Shown in pieces: positions 54,036 through 61,139 of a stretch of DNA of 64,000 nt. Each line of letters opens with the position of its first letter. Position 1 is the stretch's first letter. The position numbers and the translations under genes are program-made. The notes under the pieces were generated by a model that ran no database searches, was not told where the DNA came from, and saw only the letters and a list, made by a program, of their open reading frames with translations. Source of the DNA: JAIBBG01 sp046304755 (GTDB lineage: Bacteria > Bacteroidota > Bacteroidia > Flavobacteriales_D > Sanyastnellaceae); NCBI GenBank assembly GCA_046304755.1, contig JBKCDO010000253.1, positions 45,925-109,924 on the forward strand, in the 5' to 3' direction.

Positions 54036-54916
54036 GCTTTATCCTCCTGTGTAATGCGCGGAAACGCGTCGATATAACTCTTTACACTTGCGTTGTAAAT
54101 TTCGCAGTGTCTTGCGGCAGCGTAGTGTTTTAGGTTGAAATAGCCGTTATACACTTTCGACCAGGTGTGAAAGAGTTCGCCCATCGTGCGCGTTGTTTTT
54201 TCACCAATATTGGTATGAAATGGCACATAGGTGCAATGCTCCATGTTGTCGTAGAAGTGGACCTCTTTGGTGTACACGATGTTGTCTTCTTTCACCAGAA
54301 TGTTCTCATGCCAGCTGTGATCAGCACCGAGTAGAATAACGCGTTGGTGACCGGAATTGATGGCGTGAAAAATAGCTGAGACCAGCACGTTCTGGCATTG
54401 AGGCGACACCCAACCCATGCGAAACAAGCGATGTCCCAACGAACGAAATCCGTTGTAAACGATGTAATTGAAAAAATGGACGTGAATGTTGGTGTTGCTT
54501 TCCAGTCTTTTGAGGTTACGTGCTTTCCGCGCTGCATGCGGTACATAGAGGTGTAGTTTCCAGGAGGTGCGTTGCACCATGGCATCGAGGATACGATGAA
54601 TGGCCGGGGTTTCTGCTTCCCAAAAAGCCGGGTCGAGCATGAGGTAATAGCGCGGTTTCAGTTGCGCATAGGCCTCCGAAAGAGCGAATCCGTTTACACA
54701 GAGGAGGTCATGACGTTGGAGTTCGTTGCGGTATTTCTCTAGGTCTTGGGTGAGGGATGGTCCGTTTCCCAGCACTACGCAGGTTGGATGTGCTGCTACC
54801 GGATAATTCGCCGGCTTACGCCATAGGATGAGCATTTTCGCCAGCGACAAGACGGTTTGTGCTAATCTGCTGAAGAAGTCGAGCGTGGAATCTGCAATGG
54901 GCTTGAGGACCGACAT
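54026..54916 (-). CDS. DUF115-like (MptE-related) protein of a surface-glycan module
   Basis: About 296 residues from the ATG at 54916 (an in-frame start at 54967 would overlap the divergent gene). It has PTCVVLGNGPSLTQDLEKY, the GNGPSL motif of the DUF115/6-hydroxymethylpterin pyrophosphokinase-like fold, and later RVILLGADHSWHEN. Such proteins are common in glycan loci, some as motility-linked sugar transfer accessory proteins. The activity cannot be told from sequence. A TAACTTTG element ends five bases before the ATG. It begins a three-gene coupled unit (this gene, acetyltransferase, flippase). Confidence 0.75.
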   Translation of the reverse strand: MSVLKPIADSTLDFFSRLAQTVLSLAKMLILWRKPANYPVAAHPTCVVLGNGPSLTQDLEKYRNELQRHDLLCVNGFALSEAYAQLKPRYYLMLDPAFWEAETPAIHRILDAMVQRTSWKLHLYVPHAARKARNLKRLESNTNIHVHFFNYIVYNGFRSLGHRLFRMGWVSPQCQNVLVSAIFHAINSGHQRVILLGADHSWHENILVKEDNIVYTKEVHFYDNMEHCTYVPFHTNIGEKTTRTMGELFHTWSKVYNGYFNLKHYAAARHCEIYNASVKSYIDAFPRITQEDKAWK

Positions 54917-54921
54917 TCGTG

Positions 54922-54929
54922 CAAAGTTA
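54922..54929 (-). promoter_or_regulatory. Bacteroidota -7 promoter element of the DUF115-like gene
   Basis: Reads TAACTTTG on the minus strand, five bases, then ATG. No -33 TTTG visible at standard spacing. It shares the short leader geometry of lysS, panD and clpX. Confidence 0.45.
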
Positions 54930-54957
54930 TTCAACTTCGGATGTAATTTGTGCCCTG

Positions 54958-55707
54958 ATGCAATCACCGGTGGTAACCGTTATTACGGTCGTTTATAATG
55001 GCGAGCGATTTATCGAACGCACCCTGCGCAGCGTGCAAGCTCAGAGCGGCGTAGCGCTTGAACATCTTATTGTCGACGGTGCCTCTAAAGATGCCACTCT
55101 AAGCGTTGTTGAGCGATGGAAGAAAAGCTCAACGGTTGTAGTTTCAGAACCTGATCGGGGTATTTATGATGCGATGAATAAGGGAATCACGTTAGCAAAG
55201 GGCACCTTCATCATTTTTATGAATGCCGGTGATGAGTTTGCCGACGAGGACGCCTTGAGCCGTGCTCTGAAGAATCACGAAGATGCTGACTTTATCTATG
55301 GTAATACGCTTGTGGTGGATGAACAGGGAAGTGTCTTAGGCGACCGTCGGCTTTCTCCTCCGGAGCATCTGACCTGGCGAAGCTTCAAGCGTGGCATGTG
55401 CGTGTCGCATCAGTCGATGATTGTGCGCAGGAGCTTGGCTGTTCCGTTTGATTTGCATTTTAAAATCAGCGCGGATATCGATTGGACCATCCGTGTGCTG
55501 AAGCAATGCAGGGTTGTCGTGAATGCTCACGCCTATATCGCGAAGTTTTTGGAAGGTGGCGTATCCGCTGCGCGTCGAAAGGAAGGGTTGAAAGAACGGT
55601 TCAGCATCATGCGCCGACATTATGGATTGTTACCAACGCTCGTCAATCATCTCTTCATTGCGCTACGCTATACTGTGCAGCGGGTAATGAGGAAATCGAT
55701 GACGTAA
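54958..55707 (+). CDS. Glycosyltransferase family 2
   Basis: A 249-residue GT-A enzyme: VVTVITVVYNGERFIERTL, HLIVDGASKDATLSVV and SEPDRGIYDAMNKGITLAKG, the subgroup often annotated as colanic-acid or capsule GT2. The ADDADFIYGN part replaces a classical DxD. The ATG at 54958 is preferred; a start at 54919 adds 13 polar residues over the promoter of the divergent gene. It is expressed away from the three-gene glycan unit but probably acts on the same glycan. It ends at a large inverted repeat. Confidence 0.9.
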   Translation: MQSPVVTVITVVYNGERFIERTLRSVQAQSGVALEHLIVDGASKDATLSVVERWKKSSTVVVSEPDRGIYDAMNKGITLAKGTFIIFMNAGDEFADEDALSRALKNHEDADFIYGNTLVVDEQGSVLGDRRLSPPEHLTWRSFKRGMCVSHQSMIVRRSLAVPFDLHFKISADIDWTIRVLKQCRVVVNAHAYIAKFLEGGVSAARRKEGLKERFSIMRRHYGLLPTLVNHLFIALRYTVQRVMRKSMT

Positions 55708-55786
55708 AGGGTGAAGTGGTGAAATAGTGAAATGGTGAAAAGGATGGCGACTCCCACCATTTCACCATTTCACTACTTCACCCTTT
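55706..55786. repeat. 32-bp-arm inverted repeat made of octamers (between convergent genes)
   Basis: The arms 55706-55737 and 55755-55786 are complementary with two mismatches (one would be a G.U pair) around a 17-base loop. Each arm is itself a tandem of 8-bp units: GGTGAAGT, GGTGAAAT, AGTGAAAT, GGTGAAA. The element fills the space between the GT2 stop and the DUF4286 stop exactly, so it may act as a bidirectional terminator or be an inserted palindromic repeat. Confidence 0.85.
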
Positions 55787-55788
55787 CA

Positions 55789-56133
55789 CTAATTCGGAGT
55801 TACGGATGGAAATGGCGAACGAATCTCATGCACAATCTCGAGCGTTGTTCGAAATGCTGCCACGCGTGAGCCGTATTTGTCGGCGTGCTCTTTCTGCAGT
55901 GCAGGCGCGAATTGTTCCATGTACTCGTTCAAGTCTTTTTGATTGCGTGCCACGTATTGTATTGCGTAGGTCACGCCGTTCTCTTCGTACTCATGAATCC
56001 GGCAGACGCGGTTTTCCAGGAACATTCCTGTATTCATTACGTCGGGGATGTGTTTGAACATCATCCAGTCCAACCATACCTCATGGATTTCAGGATCGAC
56101 GCTGCAGGTTACATTGTAGAGTACGCGATTCAT
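55789..56133 (-). CDS. DUF4286 family protein
   Basis: A 114-residue protein: MNRVLYNVTCSVDPEIHEVW, then FKHIPDVMNTGMF, ENRVCRIHE and GVTYAIQYVARN. This fits DUF4286, a small ferredoxin-like alpha/beta family known mainly from Bacteroidota. No catalytic residues are evident, and there is no signal peptide. The gene is monocistronic, with the octamer inverted repeat directly beyond its stop. Confidence 0.85.
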   Translation of the reverse strand: MNRVLYNVTCSVDPEIHEVWLDWMMFKHIPDVMNTGMFLENRVCRIHEYEENGVTYAIQYVARNQKDLNEYMEQFAPALQKEHADKYGSRVAAFRTTLEIVHEIRSPFPSVTPN

Positions 56134-56203
56134 AAGCGATTATAGAGCCGCAAAGATTGGATATAAACAGCCAACATCATGGGGTGACATAATTTTTGCC
56201 GTC

Positions 56204-56236
56204 TTTGGCTGTATTGAACGGCTTGAGTTAGTTTTG
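56204..56236 (+). promoter_or_regulatory. Bacteroidota promoter (-33/-7) of the membrane protein/cytochrome c/hflX genes
   Basis: TTTG at 56204-56207 and, after 21 bases, TAGTTTTG at 56229-56236. The spacing is within the accepted range. The start site would be about 10-13 bases upstream of the ATG at 56253. Confidence 0.6.
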
Positions 56237-56252
56237 GCAAAACTTCTTTTAC

Positions 56253-56702
56253 ATGCATACCGGATTATTACATCTTCATTCTTTGTTGCGTTGGGTTGGA
56301 CTGTTGCTCATGTTGATTACCATTGTTGACAGTCTTGTGCGCATTTATCGCCCCTTCTTGAGCAACGAACGCAAGCTTGCGCTTTTCACCATGATTATTC
56401 TTCACACGCAGTTGCTCATCGGAATTGGGTTGTACTTCGTAAGTCCATTGGTATCAAATGCCATTGAATCGGACAACATCATGAAGGATCCCGTGAATCG
56501 CTTTTATATCGTCGAGCACTTCCTGGGGATGATTATCGCGATTGCACTGGTGACCATCGGTCATTCCAAAGCGAAGAAGCAAAGCGAGAGCTGGGCGAAG
56601 CATAAACTCATCTTCACTTATTACACCATTGCACTCATTCTAATTTTAATCAGTATTCCATGGCCGTTCAGAGTAGTTGGAGAAGGACGCGGTTGGTTTT
56701 AA
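56253..56702 (+). CDS. Four-helix membrane protein (cytochrome b-like annotation), unknown function
   Basis: A 149-residue protein with four hydrophobic helices (about residues 12-30, 42-64, 85-105, 120-140). His residues near or in the helices (HLHSLLRW, ILHTQLLIG, VEHFLGMI) could bind heme, which is why homologues are often called cytochrome b, but no firm motif is seen. It overlaps the cytochrome c gene by 43 bp, and the pair may pass electrons between membrane and periplasm. The functional link is an inference. Confidence 0.75.
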   Translation: MHTGLLHLHSLLRWVGLLLMLITIVDSLVRIYRPFLSNERKLALFTMIILHTQLLIGIGLYFVSPLVSNAIESDNIMKDPVNRFYIVEHFLGMIIAIALVTIGHSKAKKQSESWAKHKLIFTYYTIALILILISIPWPFRVVGEGRGWF

Positions 56703-57022
56703 TTCCTTCCGTTGCGTTGTTCTTTCTTGCTGCTTGTAGTGGTGGCAAAACGAGGGATTTGTACCCTGTTAAAGCGGCTCCCGATGGTCCTGTCGATGCC
56801 ACATTGGTCAAGAAATTATATGACGTGAAGTGCGCTTTGTGTCACGGATATGACGGGGCGCAGGAGTTTGCGGGAGCGAAAGATTTATCTCAGAGTCAAC
56901 TTCCCAAGAGCGAAGTAGTCTTGCGCATTGCGGAGGGCAAAGGCACCATGCCTCCGCACAAGGATGTCCTCAGTGAAGAACAGATTGATGCGCTGGCTGA
57001 TTTTGTGTTGACCCTGCGATAA
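56660..57022 (+). CDS. Cytochrome c lipoprotein
   Basis: A 120-residue single-heme cytochrome c. The lipoprotein signal ends in LAAC (Cys26), so it is membrane-anchored on the periplasmic side. The heme site is CALCH (58-62), and Met97 in GTMPPH is the likely axial ligand. EEQIDALADFVLTLR at the end is the class I C-terminal helix. It overlaps the membrane protein gene by 43 bp and precedes hflX by 23 bp. Confidence 0.92.
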   Translation: MAVQSSWRRTRLVLIPSVALFFLAACSGGKTRDLYPVKAAPDGPVDATLVKKLYDVKCALCHGYDGAQEFAGAKDLSQSQLPKSEVVLRIAEGKGTMPPHKDVLSEEQIDALADFVLTLR

Positions 57023-57045
57023 GCATCCCTATACTCTTTTGCATT

Positions 57046-58272
57046 TTGATTGAAAAAAAGAACAAACTGATTTCGACTGCCAAGGAGCAGGAAACCTGTG
57101 TATTGGTTGGCGTGGTGACACGCGAACAAACACGCGAGCAGCTCGCCGAGTATTTGGATGAACTCGCGTTTCTGGCTGAAACCGCTCATGCGCGCTGCCT
57201 GAAGCGATTTACGCAGAATCTCGACAGACCCGATACACGCACCTTTGTGGGTAGTGGTAAGCTTCAGGAGCTGAAAGAATATGTTGCCGAGCACAAGCCG
57301 GCTATGATCATCTTCGATGATGAATTGGCGCCTTCGCAACTGCGCAATCTGGAAGCGACATTCAAGGACATGAATGTCAAAATTCTCGATCGTAATAATC
57401 TTATTCTCGACATTTTTGCCAGTCGTGCCCGCACGGCTCACGCGAAGAAACAGGTAGAACTTGCGCAGTATGAATACCTGCTTCCACGCCTTACCCGCAT
57501 GTGGACACACTTGGAAAAGCAGCGTGGCGGTATTGGTATGCGCGGTCCCGGAGAGCAGGAGATTGAAACAGACCGCCGTATCGTTCGCGATCGGATTGCG
57601 TTCTTGAAAGAACAGCTCAAAGAGATTGATAAGCAGATGGCCACGCAGCGGGGCAATCGCGGTGCTTTGGTGCGTGTGGCATTGGTGGGCTACACGAATG
57701 TGGGTAAGAGCACCATCATGAACATGCTTTCGAAGAGTGAGGTGTTTGCGGAGAATAAACTCTTCGCGACATTGGATACCACCGTCCGAAAAGTAGTTGT
57801 GCACAACTTGCCTTTTCTGCTTACCGATACTGTTGGATTCATCCGAAAGCTGCCGCATCAATTGATCGAATCATTCAAGAGCACATTGGATGAAACGCGT
57901 GAGTCGGACTTACTGGTGCACGTCGTCGACATCTCGCATCCGCAGTTCGAAGACCACTTCAATGTCGTGAATGAAACGTTGCGTGAAATCGGCGTTGGCG
58001 ACAAACCAACGATGGTCATCTTCAACAAGATTGATGCTTACAAGCACGTGCCAAAGGCCGAGGATGACCTTACACCTCCCACACGCGAAAACATCACGCT
58101 TGAAGAATTGCAACGCTCCTGGATGTCGCGCCTGCAAAACTCCGATGTCGTGTTTATCTCTGCAGCCAAAAAGCTAAATATTGATCAGCTGCGCGACACA
58201 CTTTATGAACGCGTGCGACAGATTCATATCACACGCTTTCCGCACAACGACTTCCTCTTTCCGATGGAGTAG
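57046..58272 (+). CDS. hflX: Ribosome-splitting GTPase HflX
   Basis: A 408-residue GTPase of the Obg-HflX group, which splits stalled ribosomes under stress. The N-terminal domain contains FVGSGKLQEL and IFDDELAPSQLRNLE; the linker helices follow (ETDRRIVRDRIAFLKEQL). G1 is GYTNVGKSTIMN, G3 is DTVGFIRKLPHQL and G4 is NKID. No ATG is available: the frame begins with a TTG at 57046 followed by ATT, directly before the typical HflX N-terminus. The stop lies inside the first copy of a 72-bp tandem duplication. Confidence 0.94.
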   Translation: MIEKKNKLISTAKEQETCVLVGVVTREQTREQLAEYLDELAFLAETAHARCLKRFTQNLDRPDTRTFVGSGKLQELKEYVAEHKPAMIIFDDELAPSQLRNLEATFKDMNVKILDRNNLILDIFASRARTAHAKKQVELAQYEYLLPRLTRMWTHLEKQRGGIGMRGPGEQEIETDRRIVRDRIAFLKEQLKEIDKQMATQRGNRGALVRVALVGYTNVGKSTIMNMLSKSEVFAENKLFATLDTTVRKVVVHNLPFLLTDTVGFIRKLPHQLIESFKSTLDETRESDLLVHVVDISHPQFEDHFNVVNETLREIGVGDKPTMVIFNKIDAYKHVPKAEDDLTPPTRENITLEELQRSWMSRLQNSDVVFISAAKKLNIDQLRDTLYERVRQIHITRFPHNDFLFPME

Positions 58273-58443
58273 ACACGAATGCACGAATTGGTTGAGTCTA
58301 TGGCAAAGTTTTATTTCTGAGCTGCAACTTGAAAGATGGAGTAGACACGAATGCACGAATTAGTTGAGTCTAGGGCAAAGTTTTTTTTCTCAGGTGCAAC
58401 TTGAAATTAGTGCTCCATAATTATCGATTCGTGCATTCGTGTC
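58263..58443. repeat. 72-bp tandem duplication with a downstream inverted arm
   Basis: Copy 1 (58263-58334) contains the last codons of hflX, copy 2 (58335-58406) follows directly; they differ at five of 72 positions. Each holds GACACGAATGCACGAAT (58272-58288 and 58344-58360), whose exact complement appears at 58427-58443, so a 17-bp hairpin can form with either copy. The rest of the interval to 58554 has an imperfect -7 box, TACATTCG at 58522-58529. Confidence 0.88.
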
Positions 58444-58554
58444 AATCCACCACCCTCCCGCCCATTCGTGATTGTGAAAACATTCATGATAACTTCACAC
58501 CTTGAGCGCGCCCCTCGTTTTTACATTCGCCCAACAAATTCTATTCACGCGTTT

Positions 58555-59847
58555 ATGAGCAACACAGCATCACCCGCTAATTTCAGGGTGTCGCAGATGG
58601 CCGAGAATCTTATCGGCTCAGAGATTATCAAACTAGCCGGAGAAATCCGCGAATTGATGGCGAAGGGAGAGAAAATTTACAATTTCACGATTGGTGATTT
58701 TGACCCCAAAATTTTCCCTATTCCCACCGAGCTGAAACAGGCCATCGTGGATGCTTACATGAACGATGAGACGAACTATCCGCCGGCGGACGGTATGTTG
58801 GATTTGCGCAAAGTCGTGGCTGAAAGTATCCGCAAGCAGCAGTCGTTGGAATATGCCGCTGACGAGATTCTCATTGCCGGCGGTGCGCGTCCGATTATCT
58901 ATGCCATTTTCCAGGCGGTTGTAGATCCGGGAGATAAAGTGGTCTTTCCGGTGCCGAGCTGGAACAACAATCACTACACCCATCTCTCGCATGCCAAGCA
59001 GGTTTTTGTTGAGGCTACGCCTGAAAATAATTTCTTGCCAACGGCTGAAGAGTTAAGGCCTTATTTGGCTGACGCGACACTTCTTGCACTGTGTTCGCCG
59101 CTCAATCCAACAGGAACAGTATTTTCTAAGACACAGTTGGAAGCCATTTGTGATTTAGTCGTGGAAGAAAACCAGCGCCGGTCACCCGATCAAAAGCCGC
59201 TCTACCTCATGTATGATCAGATATATGCGGTGCTGTGCTATGGTGATGCTAAACACTTTGATCCCGTTTCCCTGCGTCCTGAATTACGCCCTTACACCAT
59301 CTTCGTGGATGGAATTTCCAAGAGTTTAGCCGCAACCGGTGTGCGCGTGGGTTGGGCTTTTGGCCCGCGTAAGGTCATCGACAAGATGAAGAGTATCCTC
59401 GGTCACGTGGGTGCCTGGGCTCCGAAGGCTGAGCAAGTTGCCGCGGCGAAGTACCTGAATAATCAACCCGCTGTTGATGCTTTCTTATCCGGATTTAAAG
59501 GTGAGGTTGAAGAGCGCCTGCGGGACTTTTACAATGGGATTCAAACGCTGAAATCAGAAGGGTTTCAGGTGGATGCCATAGCTCCAATGGCCGCGATTTA
59601 TCTCACCGTGAAGTTCGATTTGAAAGGCTTAACGAAGCCGGATGGAACGGTTATCGAGACCACACCGCAAATCACACAGTACTTGCTGCAAGAAGCGAAG
59701 CTGGCTGTTGTGCCCTTCAGTGCATTTGGTGCCTCTAAAGAAAGTGTGTGGTATCGTTTGTCGGTTGGAACAGCCACAGTAGCTGATGTGCACGCATCGA
59801 TTGACAGTTTGCGCGCCGCGCTGGCGAAGTTGAAGGTTGCAAGTTAA
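58555..59847 (+). CDS. PLP-dependent aminotransferase, class I/II
   Basis: A 430-residue fold type I aminotransferase. It has FTIGDFDPKIFP at the N-terminus, AGGARPIIYAIFQ, the CSPLNPTGT cofactor loop, and SKSLAATGVRVGWAFG with the PLP-binding Lys near residue 256. AspC-like or aromatic transaminases are closest by motif; the substrate is not determined. The ATG at 58555 is chosen because the frame from 58468 adds 29 residues that read through the repeat-derived and promoter region. Confidence 0.9.
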   Translation: MSNTASPANFRVSQMAENLIGSEIIKLAGEIRELMAKGEKIYNFTIGDFDPKIFPIPTELKQAIVDAYMNDETNYPPADGMLDLRKVVAESIRKQQSLEYAADEILIAGGARPIIYAIFQAVVDPGDKVVFPVPSWNNNHYTHLSHAKQVFVEATPENNFLPTAEELRPYLADATLLALCSPLNPTGTVFSKTQLEAICDLVVEENQRRSPDQKPLYLMYDQIYAVLCYGDAKHFDPVSLRPELRPYTIFVDGISKSLAATGVRVGWAFGPRKVIDKMKSILGHVGAWAPKAEQVAAAKYLNNQPAVDAFLSGFKGEVEERLRDFYNGIQTLKSEGFQVDAIAPMAAIYLTVKFDLKGLTKPDGTVIETTPQITQYLLQEAKLAVVPFSAFGASKESVWYRLSVGTATVADVHASIDSLRAALAKLKVAS

Positions 59848-59872
59848 AAAGATTGAAGGTTTGCGCTCCCTG

Positions 59873-59912
59873 TAATCCTATAATCCTACAATCCTACAAT
59901 CCTGTGTTCCTA
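59873..59912 (+). repeat. Octamer tandem array upstream of manC
   Basis: Five 8-bp units: TAATCCTA, TAATCCTA, CAATCCTA, CAATCCTG, TGTTCCTA. The surrounding bases also contain a 10-bp inverted repeat (TTGAAGGTTG at 59830-59839, complement at 59949-59958). A related array lies upstream of clpX. Confidence 0.85.
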
Positions 59913-59925
59913 AGAATTTCCACCC

Positions 59926-59933
59926 TATTTTTG
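59926..59933 (+). promoter_or_regulatory. Bacteroidota -7 promoter element of manC
   Basis: TATTTTTG, a perfect TAnnTTTG, about 14 bases after the octamer array and 41 bases before the manC ATG. No clear -33 element. Confidence 0.55.
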
Positions 59934-59974
59934 CGCCCCCTTGATTTTCAACCTTCAAGGCGGCAAGGAAAACC

Positions 59975-61063
59975 ATGAACAATAAGAATTACTGTGTCAT
60001 CATGGCCGGCGGTATTGGAAGCCGCTTCTGGCCGATGAGCCGCACGACTTTCCCGAAGCAGTTTCACGACATTCTCGGTGTCGGACGCACGCTGATTCAA
60101 ATGACGTACGACCGTTTTCTTCCGATTTGTCCGAAGGAAAATATTCTGGTCGTTACCAATGAGCGCTATAAAGATTTGGTGCTGGAACAGTTGCCGGATT
60201 TAAAACCGGAACAAGTCCTGTGCGAACCCAATATGCGCAACACCGCGCCATGTGTTGCTTATTCCGCTTTTTGGATTGCCGAGCGCGAGCCCGATGCGAA
60301 TATCATTGTTGCCCCAAGCGATCATCTTATTCTCAAAAACGAAGAGTTTTTAGAAACGATTCGCACGAGCATTCATCAAGCGCACGAAAGCGGAAATCTG
60401 GTGACACTGGGCATCAAGCCTACACGCCCCGATACGGGATACGGATATATTCAATGGGCCGATGAAAAAGATGCCTCACATGAATCGGTGAAGCGCGTAA
60501 AAACATTCACCGAAAAGCCAAGCCTCGAACTCGCCAAGGACTTTTTGGAAAGCGGTGACTTCTATTGGAATTCGGGCATCTTTATCTGGTCGATGCACGC
60601 TATCATGAACGCCTTCGAAATTCATTTGCCGGAGATGTATCGATCGTTTGCGGAGGGACAAGGCCTCTATGGCACTCCCGAGGAAAAGACATTCATTGAT
60701 CGCATCTATCCCGCATGCGAGAATATTTCCATCGACTACGGAATCATGGAGAAGGCCCGCAATGTGAATGTCGTGCTAAGCGATTTCGGTTGGAGCGACC
60801 TTGGAACATGGGGTTCTCTCCATACGCATTTGGCTCAGGATGCCCATGAAAACGGTATTGTGGGGAAGAATGTCGTGCTCTACAACTGCGCAGACAACGT
60901 GGTCAATGTACCGGATGGTAAGCTGGCCGTGCTGCACGGTTTGAATGGCTACATTGTGGTCGACACCGATGATATTCTGTTGGTGTGCAAAAAGCAGGAC
61001 GAGCAAAAAATCAAGCAGTTTGTCAACGATGTGAAAATGCAAAAGGGAGAAGGTTGGGCGTAG
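59975..61063 (+). CDS. manC: Mannose-1-phosphate guanylyltransferase
   Basis: A 362-residue nucleotidyltransferase that makes GDP-mannose. The N-terminus has the pyrophosphorylase signature MAGGIGSRFWPMSR and PKQF, then NMRNTAPCVAYSAFW, FTEKPSLELAKDFLESG and GIMEKARNVNVVLSDFGWSD. It is the short, monofunctional type without the isomerase domain. GDP-mannose can feed the polysaccharides of the two loci and also GDP-fucose. It stands alone between a promoter and a strong terminator. Confidence 0.93.
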   Translation: MNNKNYCVIMAGGIGSRFWPMSRTTFPKQFHDILGVGRTLIQMTYDRFLPICPKENILVVTNERYKDLVLEQLPDLKPEQVLCEPNMRNTAPCVAYSAFWIAEREPDANIIVAPSDHLILKNEEFLETIRTSIHQAHESGNLVTLGIKPTRPDTGYGYIQWADEKDASHESVKRVKTFTEKPSLELAKDFLESGDFYWNSGIFIWSMHAIMNAFEIHLPEMYRSFAEGQGLYGTPEEKTFIDRIYPACENISIDYGIMEKARNVNVVLSDFGWSDLGTWGSLHTHLAQDAHENGIVGKNVVLYNCADNVVNVPDGKLAVLHGLNGYIVVDTDDILLVCKKQDEQKIKQFVNDVKMQKGEGWA

Positions 61064-61095
61064 TAACAGCTTTCAATCTTGAATAAGAACATAAA

Positions 61096-61124
61096 AAAAG
61101 CGCGGCCCTTGAGCCGCGCTTTTT
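61096..61124. terminator. Bidirectional terminator between manC and the cysteine-repeat gene
   Basis: A perfect stem of at least 8 GC-rich base pairs (61099-61106 with 61113-61120), flanked by A and T runs and a 6-base loop. It serves both convergent genes. Confidence 0.93.
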
Positions 61125-61139
61125 ATTGCTTAGCGTTTT

